Below are positions 28,399-38,862 of a stretch of 64,000 bases of DNA, in pieces. The stretch is from an uncultured Chlorobiaceae bacterium. Its GTDB lineage: Bacteria; Bacteroidota; Chlorobiia; Chlorobiales; Chlorobiaceae. The notes beneath the pieces were generated by a model. The model did no database searches. It was not told where the DNA came from and saw nothing but the letters and a program-made list of their open reading frames with translations. The position numbers and the translations under genes were made by a program. The DNA is taken from contig CAJAIK010000094.1 in NCBI GenBank assembly GCA_903939765.1, forward strand, positions 62,001 to 126,000. Direction: 5' to 3'. Each line of letters begins with the position of its first letter. Within the stretch, counting starts at the first letter, position 1.

Positions 28399-29356
28399 GT
28401 AATTTTTCCGCACTGACAGGTACTGCGCCCACTTCCTGGCAGACCGTTCCTGCAGCAATATTGGCTATGGTTGCGTTAGTCACGATATCGATTCCGGTGG
28501 CAGCGCCGAGTGCAAGCGTACCGATAACTGTGTCTCCTGCCCCTGAGACATCGACCACATCAAGCGATGTTGCTGCAATATGGGTGAAAGAACCATTGTT
28601 ACAGATGGTCATGCCCTTTTCGCCTCTTGTGACGATAATGGTTTCAGCCTCAATTTTTTCCTGAAGCCGGAGACAGGCATTTTCGACCTCATCGTCATTG
28701 TTGTGCAGTACGATGCCCAGGGAGGCAGCCATCTCCAAAAGGTTTGGCTTGAAAACAGAACACCCTCTGTAGGCAAAGAAATTCTGGAGTTTGGGATCAA
28801 CAAGAATAGGGATATTACGTCGTTTTGCCGATGTGATAAGGTGTTGAATGATTGGTGCGGCAAGCACTCCTTTGTTGTAGTCTTCGAGCACGACAGCGTC
28901 AATTGAATTGATTATGGCGTCAAAGGAGTCAACGATTGCCTGGCCGATCGTTGCATCAACCTCCTTCCTGCTTTCGAAATCCACCCTTGTGATATGATGG
29001 TTTTGCGAAAGGATCCTTGTTTTGCATGTTGTTGGCCTCGAAGGGTCGCATATCAGTCCTTCGGTTGCAAGCCCGCGACTGCGAAAAAGATCCAGAAGTA
29101 TCTCCCTGTTTCCATCTGCCCCGGTAATGCCGATCAACAGGGTTTCCGCTCCAAGTGAGAGGGTGTTGAGTGCCACATTTGCGGCTCCCCCAAGCCGGTG
29201 ATCTTCATGGGTGACATCGACAACCGGTACCGGATATTCTGGTGAAATGCGCGAGACATGGCCAAAAATATACTTGTCAAGCATAATATCGCCGATAACA
29301 GCAATTCGCCTGGATTGAAAAGAGTCAAGAATGTTTTTTATGGAGTTTGTTGGCAT
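28367..29356 (-). CDS. rfaE1: D-glycero-beta-D-manno-heptose-7-phosphate kinase domain protein (RfaE1)
   Basis: This PfkB-family kinase makes heptose 1,7-bisphosphate for LPS core. The 329-residue protein corresponds only to the N-terminal half of E. coli HldE, so the adenylyltransferase is separate here. Motifs are IGDIMLDKYIFGHVSRISPEYPVPV, LGGAANVALN, DYNKGVL, VDPKLQNFF and the PfkB anion-hole signature DVSGAGDTVIGTLAL. The start is ATG 29356. It converges on and overlaps the second START gene. Confidence 0.92.
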   Translation of the reverse strand: MPTNSIKNILDSFQSRRIAVIGDIMLDKYIFGHVSRISPEYPVPVVDVTHEDHRLGGAANVALNTLSLGAETLLIGITGADGNREILLDLFRSRGLATEGLICDPSRPTTCKTRILSQNHHITRVDFESRKEVDATIGQAIVDSFDAIINSIDAVVLEDYNKGVLAAPIIQHLITSAKRRNIPILVDPKLQNFFAYRGCSVFKPNLLEMAASLGIVLHNNDDEVENACLRLQEKIEAETIIVTRGEKGMTICNNGSFTHIAATSLDVVDVSGAGDTVIGTLALGAATGIDIVTNATIANIAAGTVCQEVGAVPVSAEKLLKAYQEHLQL

Positions 29357-29520
29357 AACGTCTTTTTTTTTGATGTGTTCTGTCGTTGTTAGCGAAAAAT
29401 AGTAACAAAAATCGGGTTCAGCAATGAATGTTATGGTTGTATCGTTTTATTTTTTGCTATTTTTTGTTATAATTAAAGCTAAGCATTTTTAAGCGTTATC
29501 TGTAAAAAAAGCAGGAACCA

Positions 29521-30870
29521 ATGTTTGATAGTTTAAGTGATAAATTAGAGGCCACCTTTAAAAAACTGGCAGGTCAAGCCACCATTAACGAAGTTAATAT
29601 TGGTCTCGCCATGCGCGATATCAAGAGAGCTCTGCTTGGTGCCGACGTCAACTACAAGGTAGCAAAGAAATTAATTGAAGAGATAAGGGAGAAGTCTCTC
29701 GGCGAACAGGTCATAAAAAGCGTCTCACCGGCGCAGATGATTGTAAAAATCGTTTATGATGAGTTGACCGAACTGATGGGTGGAGAGCAGAAGCCACTGA
29801 ACCTGTCACCGAAAAAACTGCCAGCCATTATCATGGTCGCCGGATTGCAGGGTTCAGGAAAAACGACTTTTTGTGCAAAATTGGCGTTACGGCTGAAAAA
29901 GAGCGGAAAACAGCCGATGCTTGTTGCGGCTGATGTTTATCGTCCGGCAGCAGTTGATCAGCTTAAGGCTCTCGGTCAGCAGGTTGGTGTTCCGGTGTTT
30001 GCCATTGAGGAGCAGGACGCGATGAAAGCTGCCCTTCAGGGGTTGGAAGCTGCGCGCTCAAATGCGAATGATGTTGTTATTATCGATACAGCAGGACGGC
30101 TGCAGATTGATCAACTCATGATGGCTGAGGCTGAGGCTCTGAAAGATGCCCTCAAGCCTGACGAACTGCTTTTTGTTGTTGATTCCATGATGGGGCAGGA
30201 GGCTGTCAATACCGCAAAAGCCTTCAATGACCGCCTTGATTTTGATGGCGTTGTGCTTACCAAGCTCGACGGTGATTCAAGGGGCGGTGCAGCGCTTTCG
30301 ATTCGCCAGGTTGTTGAAAAGCCGATTAAATTTATCAGCATCGGTGAAAAGGTTGACGATCTTGACCTTTTCTATCCCGATCGTATGGCCCAGAGGATTC
30401 TGGGAATGGGTGATATCGTAAGCTTTGTTGAAAAAGCACAGGAAAATCTTGATCTTGAGAAGACTCTTGAGATGCAGAAAAAGTTGATGAAGAACGAGTT
30501 TGATCTCAATGACTTTTTCGACCAGTTGCAGCAACTCAAGAAAATGGGCTCAATTCAGGGATTGATTGAAATGGTGCCTGGATTGAACAAGATGGTACCG
30601 AAGCAGGATCTTGAAAATCTTGACTTCAAGCCAATTGAGGCCATGATCAATTCCATGACCAGGCAGGAAAAAATAAATCCCGATATTATTAACGGAAGCC
30701 GCCGGCAGCGAATTGCCAGGGGGAGCGGCACGAAAGTTCAGGAGGTTAACCTTCTGCTTAAGCAATTCGGGGAGATGAAGAAGATGATGCGTTCGGTATC
30801 AAAACTGTCGCAGTCGGGCAGGAAAATTACCTCGCAGAATCTTGCGCTTGACAAGTTTTTAAAACGATAG
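29521..30870 (+). CDS. ffh: Signal recognition particle protein Ffh (SRP54)
   Basis: This GTPase binds signal sequences and 4.5S RNA and targets nascent chains to FtsY. The 449-residue protein has the N domain, the P-loop [15 protein letters not shown] near 106, [24 protein letters not shown] and a Met-rich M domain ([10 protein letters not shown] to the C-terminus). ATG 29521 is preceded by AGCAGGAACC, a usable ribosome site. It heads the conserved cluster ffh-rpsP-rimM-trmD-rplS. Confidence 0.97.
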   Translation: MFDSLSDKLEATFKKLAGQATINEVNIGLAMRDIKRALLGADVNYKVAKKLIEEIREKSLGEQVIKSVSPAQMIVKIVYDELTELMGGEQKPLNLSPKKLPAIIMVAGLQGSGKTTFCAKLALRLKKSGKQPMLVAADVYRPAAVDQLKALGQQVGVPVFAIEEQDAMKAALQGLEAARSNANDVVIIDTAGRLQIDQLMMAEAEALKDALKPDELLFVVDSMMGQEAVNTAKAFNDRLDFDGVVLTKLDGDSRGGAALSIRQVVEKPIKFISIGEKVDDLDLFYPDRMAQRILGMGDIVSFVEKAQENLDLEKTLEMQKKLMKNEFDLNDFFDQLQQLKKMGSIQGLIEMVPGLNKMVPKQDLENLDFKPIEAMINSMTRQEKINPDIINGSRRQRIARGSGTKVQEVNLLLKQFGEMKKMMRSVSKLSQSGRKITSQNLALDKFLKR

Positions 30871-30918
30871 ATTACATATTCACTGTTAACAGTAAACATT
30901 AACTAAAATACTTTAGCC

Positions 30919-31329
30919 TTGGTAAAGATTAGACTGAAAAGAGCAGGAAGAAAAAAATTGCCGGTATACCAGATTGTCGTGGCCGATGCGCGCTCACCAA
31001 GGGACGGCAAATTTCTTGAAGTTGTTGGCACTTATCAGCCAACAGCGAAACCGCATGCTGTCACTATTAAAAAAGACCGTATTGTTTACTGGATGCAGAC
31101 TGGCGCACAGCCAACCGCAACCGTGAATAGCCTTATCCGCACGACCGGGTTGCTTTATGAACTCAGGCTTAAAAGCATGGGTCGCAGCGAGGATGAAATT
31201 TCGGCTGAGATGGAAAAGTGGCAGGCGCATCAGACTGTAAGACGTCAGAAGAGGCTTGCATTGAAATCTCACCGTCGCAGCGCCAAAAAAGAGGCTGAAG
31301 CGAAAGCTGCTACAGGTGGAGAGGCGTAA
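30919..31329 (+). CDS. rpsP: 30S ribosomal protein S16
   Basis: The start is TTG at 30919, giving [30 protein letters not shown], which fits the family N-terminus exactly and leaves no later plausible start. At 136 aa it is longer than the 80-90 aa norm: residues 85-136 form a Lys/Arg/Ala-rich tail ([16 protein letters not shown]). It lies 48 bp after ffh and 24 bp before rimM. Confidence 0.96.
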   Translation: MVKIRLKRAGRKKLPVYQIVVADARSPRDGKFLEVVGTYQPTAKPHAVTIKKDRIVYWMQTGAQPTATVNSLIRTTGLLYELRLKSMGRSEDEISAEMEKWQAHQTVRRQKRLALKSHRRSAKKEAEAKAATGGEA

Positions 31330-31353
31330 TCACTCTTTTACGGTGAGGCCAGA

Positions 31354-31857
31354 ATGGAACTCTATCTGACAGGCATTATCCTCAAACCGAAAGGATTGAA
31401 GGGTGAGGTGAAGGTGGAGCCGATTACGGACTTCCCTGAAAGTTTTCTTTCTCGCAAAGAGTATTACGCGGGGTTGTCCGTCGATTCGGTTGAACGGTTA
31501 AAGGTAAAAAAAGCCGCTCTTGGCGGCGGGTTTGCATGGTTGTTCTTTGAAGAAGTTGACAGTATGGAAAAAGCTGAAGGGCTTACAGGCTGGAAACTGT
31601 TTGTTGAAGAGAGTCAACTCATGCAACAGCCGCAGGGTCGGGCCTATCTTCATGAGATTATAGGGATGAGGGTTCTTGATCGCGCTCGCCGTGATGTTGG
31701 CATTGTTACCAATGTTCTTGCCATGCCGGCGCATGACGTGTATGAGGTCAAGGTAGGCGAAAAAAAGATTCTGTTGCCAGCAATAGAGCAGTTTGTTGAA
31801 GAGTTTAATCTTCGTGAACAGTACATTGTCATACCAAGGTTTGATGAGTTTCTGTAA
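31354..31857 (+). CDS. rimM: Ribosome maturation factor RimM
   Basis: RimM assists 30S head assembly and binds S19. The 167-residue protein has the N-terminal barrel (GIILKPKGLKGEVKVEPITDFPE) and the C-terminal PRC-barrel (YLHEIIGMRVLD, DVYEVKVGEKKILLPAI, PRFDEFL). It lies in the standard position between rpsP and trmD. Confidence 0.96.
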   Translation: MELYLTGIILKPKGLKGEVKVEPITDFPESFLSRKEYYAGLSVDSVERLKVKKAALGGGFAWLFFEEVDSMEKAEGLTGWKLFVEESQLMQQPQGRAYLHEIIGMRVLDRARRDVGIVTNVLAMPAHDVYEVKVGEKKILLPAIEQFVEEFNLREQYIVIPRFDEFL

Positions 31858-31886
31858 ATTGTTGTGCCTGAAAACGTTCTCTGCTC

Positions 31887-32579
31887 ATGAGTGCCATAAG
31901 GATTGATGTGATTTCCGTCATTCCGGGTTTTTTTGATTCACCGCTTGACAATGGATTGTTAAGCATTGCTCGCCGAAAAAATCACGCGGAAATTTACATC
32001 CATAACCTGCATGACTATGGACTTGGCAGGTATAAACAGGTTGATGATTCTCCTTTTGGCGGTGGAGCCGGAATGGTGCTGCGTCCAGAACCGATTTTTG
32101 CCTGTATTGAAGCACTGAAAGCCGAAAGAGAGTATGATGAGGTGATTTTTTTTTCACCGGATGGAGAACTGTTTGAGCAGTCTATGGCAAACCGGTTTTC
32201 AAGGATGCAAAACCTGATTCTTCTCTGTGGTCACTACAAGGCGGTTGATGAAAGAGTTCGTCAGAGTTTGATTACCTTGGAGATCTCCATGGGTGATGTT
32301 GTTGTTTCAGGCGGGGAGATACCGGCACTGTTTTTTATGGATGCTCTTGTCAGGGTTATTCCAGGTGTTCTTGGTGACAGTGAGTCGGCACTGACGGACT
32401 CTTTTCAGGCAGGAATCCTTGATTGTACCTATTATACCCGTCCGGCAGAATTCAGGGGGATGAAGGTGCCAGAAGTACTGCTGACCGGTCACCACAGCAA
32501 TATTGAGCGGTGGCGCAGCGAAAACGCTCTCGATCGAACACGTGAGCGCCGACCGGATATTCTCGATCAAGATGTATAA
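31887..32579 (+). CDS. trmD: tRNA (guanine-N1-)-methyltransferase TrmD
   Basis: TrmD methylates G37 of tRNAs reading CNN codons, preventing frameshifts. The 230-residue SPOUT protein has the deep trefoil-knot segments [13 protein letters not shown] and [23 protein letters not shown], followed by [20 protein letters not shown]. It is 29 bp after rimM and 37 bp before rplS. Confidence 0.97.
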   Translation: MSAIRIDVISVIPGFFDSPLDNGLLSIARRKNHAEIYIHNLHDYGLGRYKQVDDSPFGGGAGMVLRPEPIFACIEALKAEREYDEVIFFSPDGELFEQSMANRFSRMQNLILLCGHYKAVDERVRQSLITLEISMGDVVVSGGEIPALFFMDALVRVIPGVLGDSESALTDSFQAGILDCTYYTRPAEFRGMKVPEVLLTGHHSNIERWRSENALDRTRERRPDILDQDV

Positions 32580-32616
32580 GAATTAAAGAAAAAATAACGT
32601 AAATAGCATAGTTGTC

Positions 32617-32979
32617 ATGGATCAGTTAATCAGGTTAGTTGAAGCCACTCAGGCCGTTACAGATTTTCCGGAAATCAATCCGGGTGATACCGTCAAGATT
32701 CAGTTGAAGGTTATTGAGGGCGAAAAAGAGAGACTTCAGGCTTTTGAGGGTGTTGTTATCAGCGACAGGGGTGCTGGTGGCAACAAAACCATCACTGTTC
32801 GCAAAATTTCTCACGGTGTCGGTGTTGAAAGGATTATTCCGGTCAACTCCCCCAATATTGAGAGTGTTACAGTGGTCAAGCACGGTAAGGCAAGAAGGGC
32901 AAAGCTCTTCTACTTGCGCAAACGTACCGGCAAGGCAGCATTGAAGGTCAAGGAACGCAAGATTGTGGAGAAGGTCTGA
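32617..32979 (+). CDS. rplS: 50S ribosomal protein L19
   Basis: The 120-residue protein has typical L19 features: [45 protein letters not shown] and [21 protein letters not shown]. It is the last gene of the ffh-rplS cluster and is followed by a clear terminator. Confidence 0.97.
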   Translation: MDQLIRLVEATQAVTDFPEINPGDTVKIQLKVIEGEKERLQAFEGVVISDRGAGGNKTITVRKISHGVGVERIIPVNSPNIESVTVVKHGKARRAKLFYLRKRTGKAALKVKERKIVEKV

Positions 32980-32992
32980 AGCTTTTTTTGCT

Positions 32993-33030
32993 AATCCGGT
33001 CAGCTTCGGCTCGACCGGATTTTCTTTTTC
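32993..33030 (+). terminator. Terminator of the ffh-rpsP-rimM-trmD-rplS operon
   Basis: The arms AATCCGGTC (32993-33001) and GACCGGATT (33013-33021) pair perfectly. The stem continues with AGC/GCT around a TTCG tetraloop, with one bulged C, and is followed by TTTCTTTTTC. It starts 14 bp after the rplS stop. Confidence 0.9.
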
Positions 33031-33154
33031 AGGATGCAACGGTGTATCGGCGATGACATGAAGATGGTCACCCGCTTTTTTGTCGGTTCTCTTTATGAGT
33101 AAGCGCTCATAAACAGCTCTGACTCCTCTTTTCCCGCCCTTATTATTTCAGCTT

Positions 33155-34000
33155 ATGAGTTTGGAGTTGAATCAACAGCAGATTGAACTTTTCCACAAAA
33201 AAATTTTTGACTTTTACCGGTTGCATGGAAGGAGCTTTCCCTGGAGGGAGAGTACTGATCGTTATGCGGTCATGATCAGCGAGATTATGCTTCAGCAGAC
33301 GCAGGCTGAAAGGGTTGTATCGAAGTATGATGCGTGGCTCCAGCGTTTTCCGGATGTAGCCTCTCTTGCATTGGCATCCCTCCGCGATGTGCTTTTCCAC
33401 TGGAGTGGACTTGGCTACAATTCCCGCGGCCAGCGCCTCCAAACCTGTGCGAAGATGATCTTGGAGCGTTTTGACGGGGTGGTACCAACCACTCCTGAAC
33501 TACTGAAAACCCTGCCGGGCATAGGCGACTATACCTGCCGTTCCATTCCGGTTTTTGCCGATAATTTTGATGCCGCCGCGGTTGATACCAACATCCGTCG
33601 TGTCATCATACATGAATTTGCTCTGCCTGAGGATAGTTCGAAACCGACAATACAATATGCGGCAGAGTTGCTCTTGCCGAAAGGTCAAAGCCGTGAGTGG
33701 CACAATGCACTCATGGATTACGGATCGCTCCATCTCACCAGTCGCAGAACAGGCATCCGTCCGTTGACAAGGCAGTCGAAATTTCAGGGGTCAAAGCGCT
33801 GGTATCGTGGACAGCTTCTGAAGGAACTTGTGGCTTCAGAAGCCGTCTTTCTTGAAGAGATCGAAGCGAAATATGGCTCCTGTCCCTGGGGGTTGCAGGA
33901 AATCATCAATGGGCTCGTCTGCGAAGGGCTTGTTGATGAAGCTGAAATCCCGCACAAACCGGGTTGCAGAGTGCTGAGAATCCGAGAAGAGCAGAGCTAA
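33155..34000 (+). CDS. HhH-GPD DNA glycosylase, MutY-like, lacking the Fe-S loop and C-terminal domain
   Basis: The 281-residue protein resembles the catalytic core of adenine glycosylase MutY, which removes A opposite 8-oxoG. Present are SEIMLQQTQ with catalytic Glu43, the helix-hairpin-helix LPGIGDYTC (120-128) and the catalytic Asp144 in VDTNIRRV. Missing is the C-x6-C-x2-C-x5-C 4Fe-4S loop: that region instead reads MDYGSLHLTSRRTGIRPL and then QSKFQGSKRWYRGQ. The NUDIX-like C-terminal domain that recognises 8-oxoG is also absent, replaced by about 60 residues resembling a winged helix. Substrate is therefore open. There is no operon partner. Confidence 0.82.
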   Translation: MSLELNQQQIELFHKKIFDFYRLHGRSFPWRESTDRYAVMISEIMLQQTQAERVVSKYDAWLQRFPDVASLALASLRDVLFHWSGLGYNSRGQRLQTCAKMILERFDGVVPTTPELLKTLPGIGDYTCRSIPVFADNFDAAAVDTNIRRVIIHEFALPEDSSKPTIQYAAELLLPKGQSREWHNALMDYGSLHLTSRRTGIRPLTRQSKFQGSKRWYRGQLLKELVASEAVFLEEIEAKYGSCPWGLQEIINGLVCEGLVDEAEIPHKPGCRVLRIREEQS

Positions 34001-34067
34001 ATGCATCCATGGACTACGCCTTACAATGAGAGCGTCGAGCTTGTCCTGAAAAGTCCTCTTAACCGGT

Positions 34068-35900
34068 TTATTCGGTATTATAAATCATGTTGAGAGAGTT
34101 GTAGACCCTGTCGATGTCGGTGGCATATTTCGCTGTAATATCTTTGCGTTTGAGTTTCATCGTTGGGGTCATGTGACCGTTTTCAATCGAAAAAGCCGTG
34201 TCGATCAGCAGAAACTTGCGCACCTTTTCGTGAGTGGCAAGTTGCCGTGAAACGGTACGGATGAGCTTTTCAAAAAGCTGAAGAACGCTTTTATTTTCAA
34301 TAAGCTCTTTGTTTGTTGCTCCTGTAATTCCTTCAGCAGTGGCAAACTCCTTGAGCTTATTGAAATCAGGAACAATAAGTGCAATCAGAAATGGTTTTTT
34401 TTCGCCGATGACAATGACCTGGTCGACATAGGGGCTTTCGGAAATCAGCTCCTCGATAGGCATTGGCGCAATATTTTTACCACCAGAGGTAACAATGATA
34501 TGTTTTTTTCGATCGGTTATTTTCAGATAGCCATCCCGGTCAATAATTCCAATATCGCCGGTGTGGAACCACCCATTCTTGATAACTTCACGGGTTGCCT
34601 CTTCATCTTTCCAATACCCTTTCATAATATTCGGGCCCTTCAGCAGTATTTCGCCATCCTCAGCAATTTTGACCTCTACATTGTTAACTGCCGGTCCTAC
34701 GGTTCCATATTTGACTTTTTCAGGTCGATTCACATGGGTTACCGGTGAAGTTTCAGTCAGTCCAAACCCCTCAAGGATTGTGATATCGAGAGCCTGAAAA
34801 AATTCGCCAATTTTCTGCGGCAGGGCAGCTCCGCCAGAAACGAAATAGCGCAACCTTCCGCCAAATTTGAGTTTGATTTTGTTGTAAACAAGCTTTTCGG
34901 CCAACGCATGTTGCACAGAAAGAAGTTTGTGTGCAACACCTCTTTCACTGATTTCCTTGTGATATTTTTCGCCTGTATTCAGTGCCCAGTAAAAGATTTT
35001 CTGTTTTATTGCGCTCTGTGTTGAAATTTGCTTCAGTATGCTCATCTTGATGCGGTCAAACAGTCTCGGGACGGTAAAGATGATTGTCGGCCGAGCCTCA
35101 CTCATATTCAGGGAAATCGTTTCAATACTTTCAGCCAGATAGATGGTTGCTCCACAGGAAAAAAGCAGATAGTAACCGCCGGTTCGCTCATAGGCGTGAC
35201 AGAGAGGAAGAAATGAGAGACCGCAATCTGTTTCGTCGAGGCGAATAACTGATGAGCAGGATTTGACATTTTCACAAATGTTGCGGTGCGTGAGCATGAC
35301 CCCTTTTGGAACTCCTGTTGTGCCGGATGTGTAGATGATGGTTGCCACGTCGTCGGGCTCAACAATCGTCCCGTCAAGGATCCACGGTTTTTCTTCAAGA
35401 ATTTTATCACCCATCGCTTTGACCTGGTTCAGGTCCAGAACATCTTCCACAGCCTCCTCAAGTCGGTTCATGACCACCACAAGTGTCAATTCAGGAAGGT
35501 TTTGCCATATCGAAAGGATTTTGCCAAGCTGAAGCATGTTTGAGACTATGACAGCTTTGGCACTGCTGTTTTTGAGAATGTACTCAATCTGGTTGGCTGG
35601 CAGGGAAGGGTAAAGCGGAACGTTGATTGCCCCGATATTCAGAATAGCCATGTCAGCAAGATACCATCCAGGCCTGTTTTCCGAAAGAATGGCAACCCGC
35701 TCTTTCAGAGTGATGCCGTTGTGTTTCAGAAAAGCAGAAAGTGCATGGATGTCCTTTCCAAATGCATCATAAGAGATGGGTTCATATACCCCATTGATCT
35801 TCCTTGCAATCGGGAATTTGGACTCCTGCCCTTTGAAGTGATGAAAAACAGAGGAGAAGAGCTCTGGTAATGTCTGGAAGTCAGGATTGATAAGTCCCAT
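34068..35900 (-). CDS. fadD: Long-chain acyl-CoA synthetase (AMP-forming)
   Basis: This ANL-superfamily enzyme activates fatty acids to acyl-CoA through an acyl-adenylate. The 610-residue protein has the AMP-binding signature [32 protein letters not shown], the hinge motif [23 protein letters not shown] and a C-terminal domain with the lysine region [13 protein letters not shown]. Length and motifs fit the FadD15/ACSL-like subgroup. It is transcribed alone; 34001-34067 separates it from the convergent glycosylase gene. Confidence 0.92.
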   Translation of the reverse strand: MGLINPDFQTLPELFSSVFHHFKGQESKFPIARKINGVYEPISYDAFGKDIHALSAFLKHNGITLKERVAILSENRPGWYLADMAILNIGAINVPLYPSLPANQIEYILKNSSAKAVIVSNMLQLGKILSIWQNLPELTLVVVMNRLEEAVEDVLDLNQVKAMGDKILEEKPWILDGTIVEPDDVATIIYTSGTTGVPKGVMLTHRNICENVKSCSSVIRLDETDCGLSFLPLCHAYERTGGYYLLFSCGATIYLAESIETISLNMSEARPTIIFTVPRLFDRIKMSILKQISTQSAIKQKIFYWALNTGEKYHKEISERGVAHKLLSVQHALAEKLVYNKIKLKFGGRLRYFVSGGAALPQKIGEFFQALDITILEGFGLTETSPVTHVNRPEKVKYGTVGPAVNNVEVKIAEDGEILLKGPNIMKGYWKDEEATREVIKNGWFHTGDIGIIDRDGYLKITDRKKHIIVTSGGKNIAPMPIEELISESPYVDQVIVIGEKKPFLIALIVPDFNKLKEFATAEGITGATNKELIENKSVLQLFEKLIRTVSRQLATHEKVRKFLLIDTAFSIENGHMTPTMKLKRKDITAKYATDIDRVYNSLNMIYNTE

Positions 35901-36099
35901 CAGTGCAAGATGTTTTCTTGTGGAAAATATCCCAAAAAGGGAGAAAAGCCCGGAAGTTCACCGGATCGTCATGTGCAGGCAGTGCGCAGCACGTTAATGG
36001 CAATTTCAATGATTAATAAATATTTAACCATACATTCTTATCTTTGCAAATTATGAAAATGATTTTTGAGTTTTTTTTAGCTTTGTTTCCTGACTTTTT

Positions 36100-37161
36100 A
36101 TGCAATTGACGAAAAAATCAAGCAGTGCTTTGATTGGTTATATCGGACTTGCGCTTGGCATTGTTCTGGTTGTGTTTCAGTTTCGTCAAATTGATTTTGC
36201 CAGTGTTGTTTTGCGGATCTCCTCAATCGGCTTTTCCTCGGTATTTATTCTTCTGCCATTTCTCATGCTGCATCTTTTGGAAACAGTTGCATGGATAAGG
36301 GTTTTTCCTCCGAGCATAACGGCAATATCGTTTTTAAAGCTGCTGAAAATTCAGTTTATAGCTGAAACCATATCCATGACGCTTCCAGCAGGGATGGCTA
36401 TCGGTGAACCTCTTCGTCCTTTTCTTTGTCAAAAATTTATTGGCATTCCTCTTCCCGCAGGTGTGGCGAGTGTCGCTGTGCGTAAACTCATGCTTGGTGT
36501 GGCACAGGGACTTTATACCATTATCGGTGCCATAGCTGGTTTTTCGCTTTTGCAGACGGTTTCCATCCCGATATTTCCTGTTGCTGTGCTTGGTTATATT
36601 ATGGTTGGAGCTGGAGCAATGGTTTTTCTCGTTTTTCTCGTTTTGCTTTTGCTTTTGCTTAACGGAAACGCCGCACAGAATGTGCATAAACTTTTAATGT
36701 TGGTGCCATTCAAAAAGGTGAAAACGTGGCTGCTTACAAAGGAGGCTGGATTTCTTGATACCGACGATGAGTTGAGGAGTTTTGATACGCAGTTTGCCGG
36801 CCGCCTGTTTTTTGTCTTGCTCATTTATATTTTGGCCTGGTTCATGCTTGCAATTGAGAGTTTCATTATACTCCGGTTGCTTGGTGTCGAGCTCTCTTTT
36901 CTGCAGGTGCTTGCCATGGATACAGCAATTACGATGCTGCGGGGCATCTTTTTTTTCATCCCATCAGGACTCGGGGTGCAGGAGTTGGGGTATCGTCTTT
37001 TTTTTCAAGCGCTCGGTATGCATGATTTTGCTGATTATGGCGCATTTGTGCTTTTGAGGCGCTTCAAGGAACTTCTCTGGTACAGTTTTGGCTACGGGGT
37101 TATGTTTTTTTCAGGGGTTCATCTGCGTGATGCGGAAGAGATGAGTAACGGAGATTTATGA
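36100..37161 (+). CDS. Polytopic membrane protein, lysylphosphatidylglycerol synthase TM-region / UPF0104 family
   Basis: The 353-residue protein has about eight hydrophobic segments and family landmarks such as ETISMTLPAGMAIGEPLRPFL, a conserved region near residue 95, and FIPSGLGVQELGYRLFF near 285. These proteins are annotated as flippase-like; the family is also linked to glycolipid export. It is the first gene of a tight five-gene operon for a surface sugar and overlaps the next gene by 4 bp, so a role in moving or anchoring that glycolipid is a reasonable inference. Confidence 0.8.
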   Translation: MQLTKKSSSALIGYIGLALGIVLVVFQFRQIDFASVVLRISSIGFSSVFILLPFLMLHLLETVAWIRVFPPSITAISFLKLLKIQFIAETISMTLPAGMAIGEPLRPFLCQKFIGIPLPAGVASVAVRKLMLGVAQGLYTIIGAIAGFSLLQTVSIPIFPVAVLGYIMVGAGAMVFLVFLVLLLLLLNGNAAQNVHKLLMLVPFKKVKTWLLTKEAGFLDTDDELRSFDTQFAGRLFFVLLIYILAWFMLAIESFIILRLLGVELSFLQVLAMDTAITMLRGIFFFIPSGLGVQELGYRLFFQALGMHDFADYGAFVLLRRFKELLWYSFGYGVMFFSGVHLRDAEEMSNGDL

Positions 37162-38114
37162 AAAAGAAAGTATTATTTATTTGCGGATCAATGAATCAGA
37201 CAACCCAGATGCATCAGATTGCCGGGTTTATGACCGATTACGACCAATATTTTTCACCGTTTTTCAGTGATGGCATCCTCGGTTCTGCAAGCGACAGAGG
37301 GCTGCTTGAGTTTACCATTATGGGGCGCAAGCGCTCAGAACGTACACTTGACTATCTTCGTTTTAATAATCTGAAGCTTGATATTGGCGGTTTTGCCCAC
37401 GCTTATGATCTGGTGGTGACCTGTACGGATCTCATTGTTCCAAAACATATACGTCGAAAGAAAATTGTGCTGGTACAGGAAGGGATGACTGAACCGGAAA
37501 CGCTTCTCTATCAACTTGCAAGAAATTTCCAGTGGATTCCCCGCTGGATTGCCGGTACGGCCATGACGGGGTTATCTGATGCCTATGAGAAGTTTTGTGT
37601 TGCCAGTGAAGGCTATCGTGATCTGTTTATCCGCAAAGGGGTGAGCCCTGCAAAGATTGAGGTGACCAGTATTCCGAACTTTGACAATTGCGAAAAGTAT
37701 CTTCAGAACGATTTTGACCATCGCGATTACGTGCTTGTCTGTACATCAGATAACCGTGAAACGTTTATTTACGAAAATCGTCCAAAAAACATCAGGAAGT
37801 ATCTTGAAATAGCCGATGGGCGTCAGCTTCTTTTCAAACTGCATCCCAATGAAAATATCGAAAGGGCGACAAGGGAAATTGAACGCTGCGCTCCCCAGAG
37901 TCTTGTTTTCAGTGAAGGCCGAACCGAAGAGATGATTGCCAACTCAGTTATGCTGATTGCTCAGTTTTCATCCACTATTTTTGTGGGCTCTGCTCTGAAC
38001 AAGGTTGTGCATTGTGGTCTTCGTCCTGAAGAGCTAAAATCGCTCACTCCGATACAGAATAAATCAGCAGCAAGAAAAATCGCTGATGTTTGCCGGCAAG
38101 TGATTGAGGGTTGA
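37158..38114 (+). CDS. Putative GT-B-fold glycosyltransferase
   Basis: I cannot place this 318-residue protein in a named family with confidence. It begins with a hydrophobic strand ([16 protein letters not shown]), has a mid region [24 protein letters not shown] and a later block [19 protein letters not shown] then [26 protein letters not shown]. These resemble the second Rossmann lobe of GT-B enzymes that use CMP- or CDP-activated donors (H-P-N-E and S-S-T motifs). Position between a flippase-like gene and a cytidylyltransferase supports a transferase using a CMP-sugar. The 4-bp overlap with the upstream gene indicates coupling. Confidence 0.6.
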   Translation: MKKKVLFICGSMNQTTQMHQIAGFMTDYDQYFSPFFSDGILGSASDRGLLEFTIMGRKRSERTLDYLRFNNLKLDIGGFAHAYDLVVTCTDLIVPKHIRRKKIVLVQEGMTEPETLLYQLARNFQWIPRWIAGTAMTGLSDAYEKFCVASEGYRDLFIRKGVSPAKIEVTSIPNFDNCEKYLQNDFDHRDYVLVCTSDNRETFIYENRPKNIRKYLEIADGRQLLFKLHPNENIERATREIERCAPQSLVFSEGRTEEMIANSVMLIAQFSSTIFVGSALNKVVHCGLRPEELKSLTPIQNKSAARKIADVCRQVIEG

Positions 38115-38136
38115 CAACCATGTACCACTGTTTTTT

Positions 38137-38850
38137 ATGCATACTGTAGCAATCATTCCTGCAAGAGGCGGGTCCAAAGGGCTGAAAGAGAAAAATATTT
38201 ATCCTGTCGCAGGAAAACCTTTGCTGGCGTGGACTGTTTTGCAGGCGTTGGCTTCAACAAGTATTGAGAGAGTCTTTGTCTCAACTGACGACGAGGCCAT
38301 TGCCAAAGTTGCTTCAGAGTATGGAGCGGAGGTTATTGTACGCCCTCCCGAACTTGCTGGCGACAAAGCAAGCTCCGAATCGGCCATATTGCATGCCGTC
38401 GGGGTTATTGAACGGGATTACAATATGCCGCTCAGTACGATTGTCTTTTTGCAGGCCACCTCTCCCTTGAGGAAACAGGGAGATATTGATCGTGCGGTAG
38501 AGCTTTTTTTTCAGGAAGGGGCTGATTCGCTTATTTCAGTCACCAGAGCCGATGATCTTACCCTGTGGGAATTTCAGGACGGGAAATGGGGGAGTGTCAA
38601 CTTTGATTACCGCAATCGCGGGATGCGGCAGGATCGTCCAACGCAGTTCATTGAAAATGGCTCAATCTATATTTTCAAACCTGAAATTCTTGTTACTTTT
38701 GGCAATAGAATCGGTCAAAAGCTCTCTGCCTATGAAATGGAGTTCTGGCAGACATGGGAGATTGATACTATTGAGGAGATAGATTTGATTGAGTATTACT
38801 TGTATAAAAAAAACCTGGGCATTCAGGATGCAAATCAACAGAACCTTTAG
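38137..38850 (+). CDS. CMP-sugar synthetase (acylneuraminate cytidylyltransferase family)
   Basis: This enzyme activates an acidic sugar with CTP. ATG at 38137 gives [20 protein letters not shown], the classical N-terminus with the CTP-binding loop; the open frame from TTG 38104 overlaps the upstream gene and is rejected. The 237-residue protein has [36 protein letters not shown] and a C-terminal acidic metal region [13 protein letters not shown]. By eye it is closer to NeuA-type enzymes than to KdsB. The sugar is unknown but the next two genes suggest a Kdo-like 8-amino or related acid. Confidence 0.88.
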   Translation: MHTVAIIPARGGSKGLKEKNIYPVAGKPLLAWTVLQALASTSIERVFVSTDDEAIAKVASEYGAEVIVRPPELAGDKASSESAILHAVGVIERDYNMPLSTIVFLQATSPLRKQGDIDRAVELFFQEGADSLISVTRADDLTLWEFQDGKWGSVNFDYRNRGMRQDRPTQFIENGSIYIFKPEILVTFGNRIGQKLSAYEMEFWQTWEIDTIEEIDLIEYYLYKKNLGIQDANQQNL

Positions 38851-38862
38851 ATCACTGATTTT

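Noticed and set aside
36622..36662. Simple-sequence tract (TTTTGC and GTTTTTCTC units) in the flippase-like gene as a phase-variation switch
   Set aside because: The units are 6 and 9 nt, so length change would keep the frame; it only encodes a Leu/Val/Phe membrane helix.
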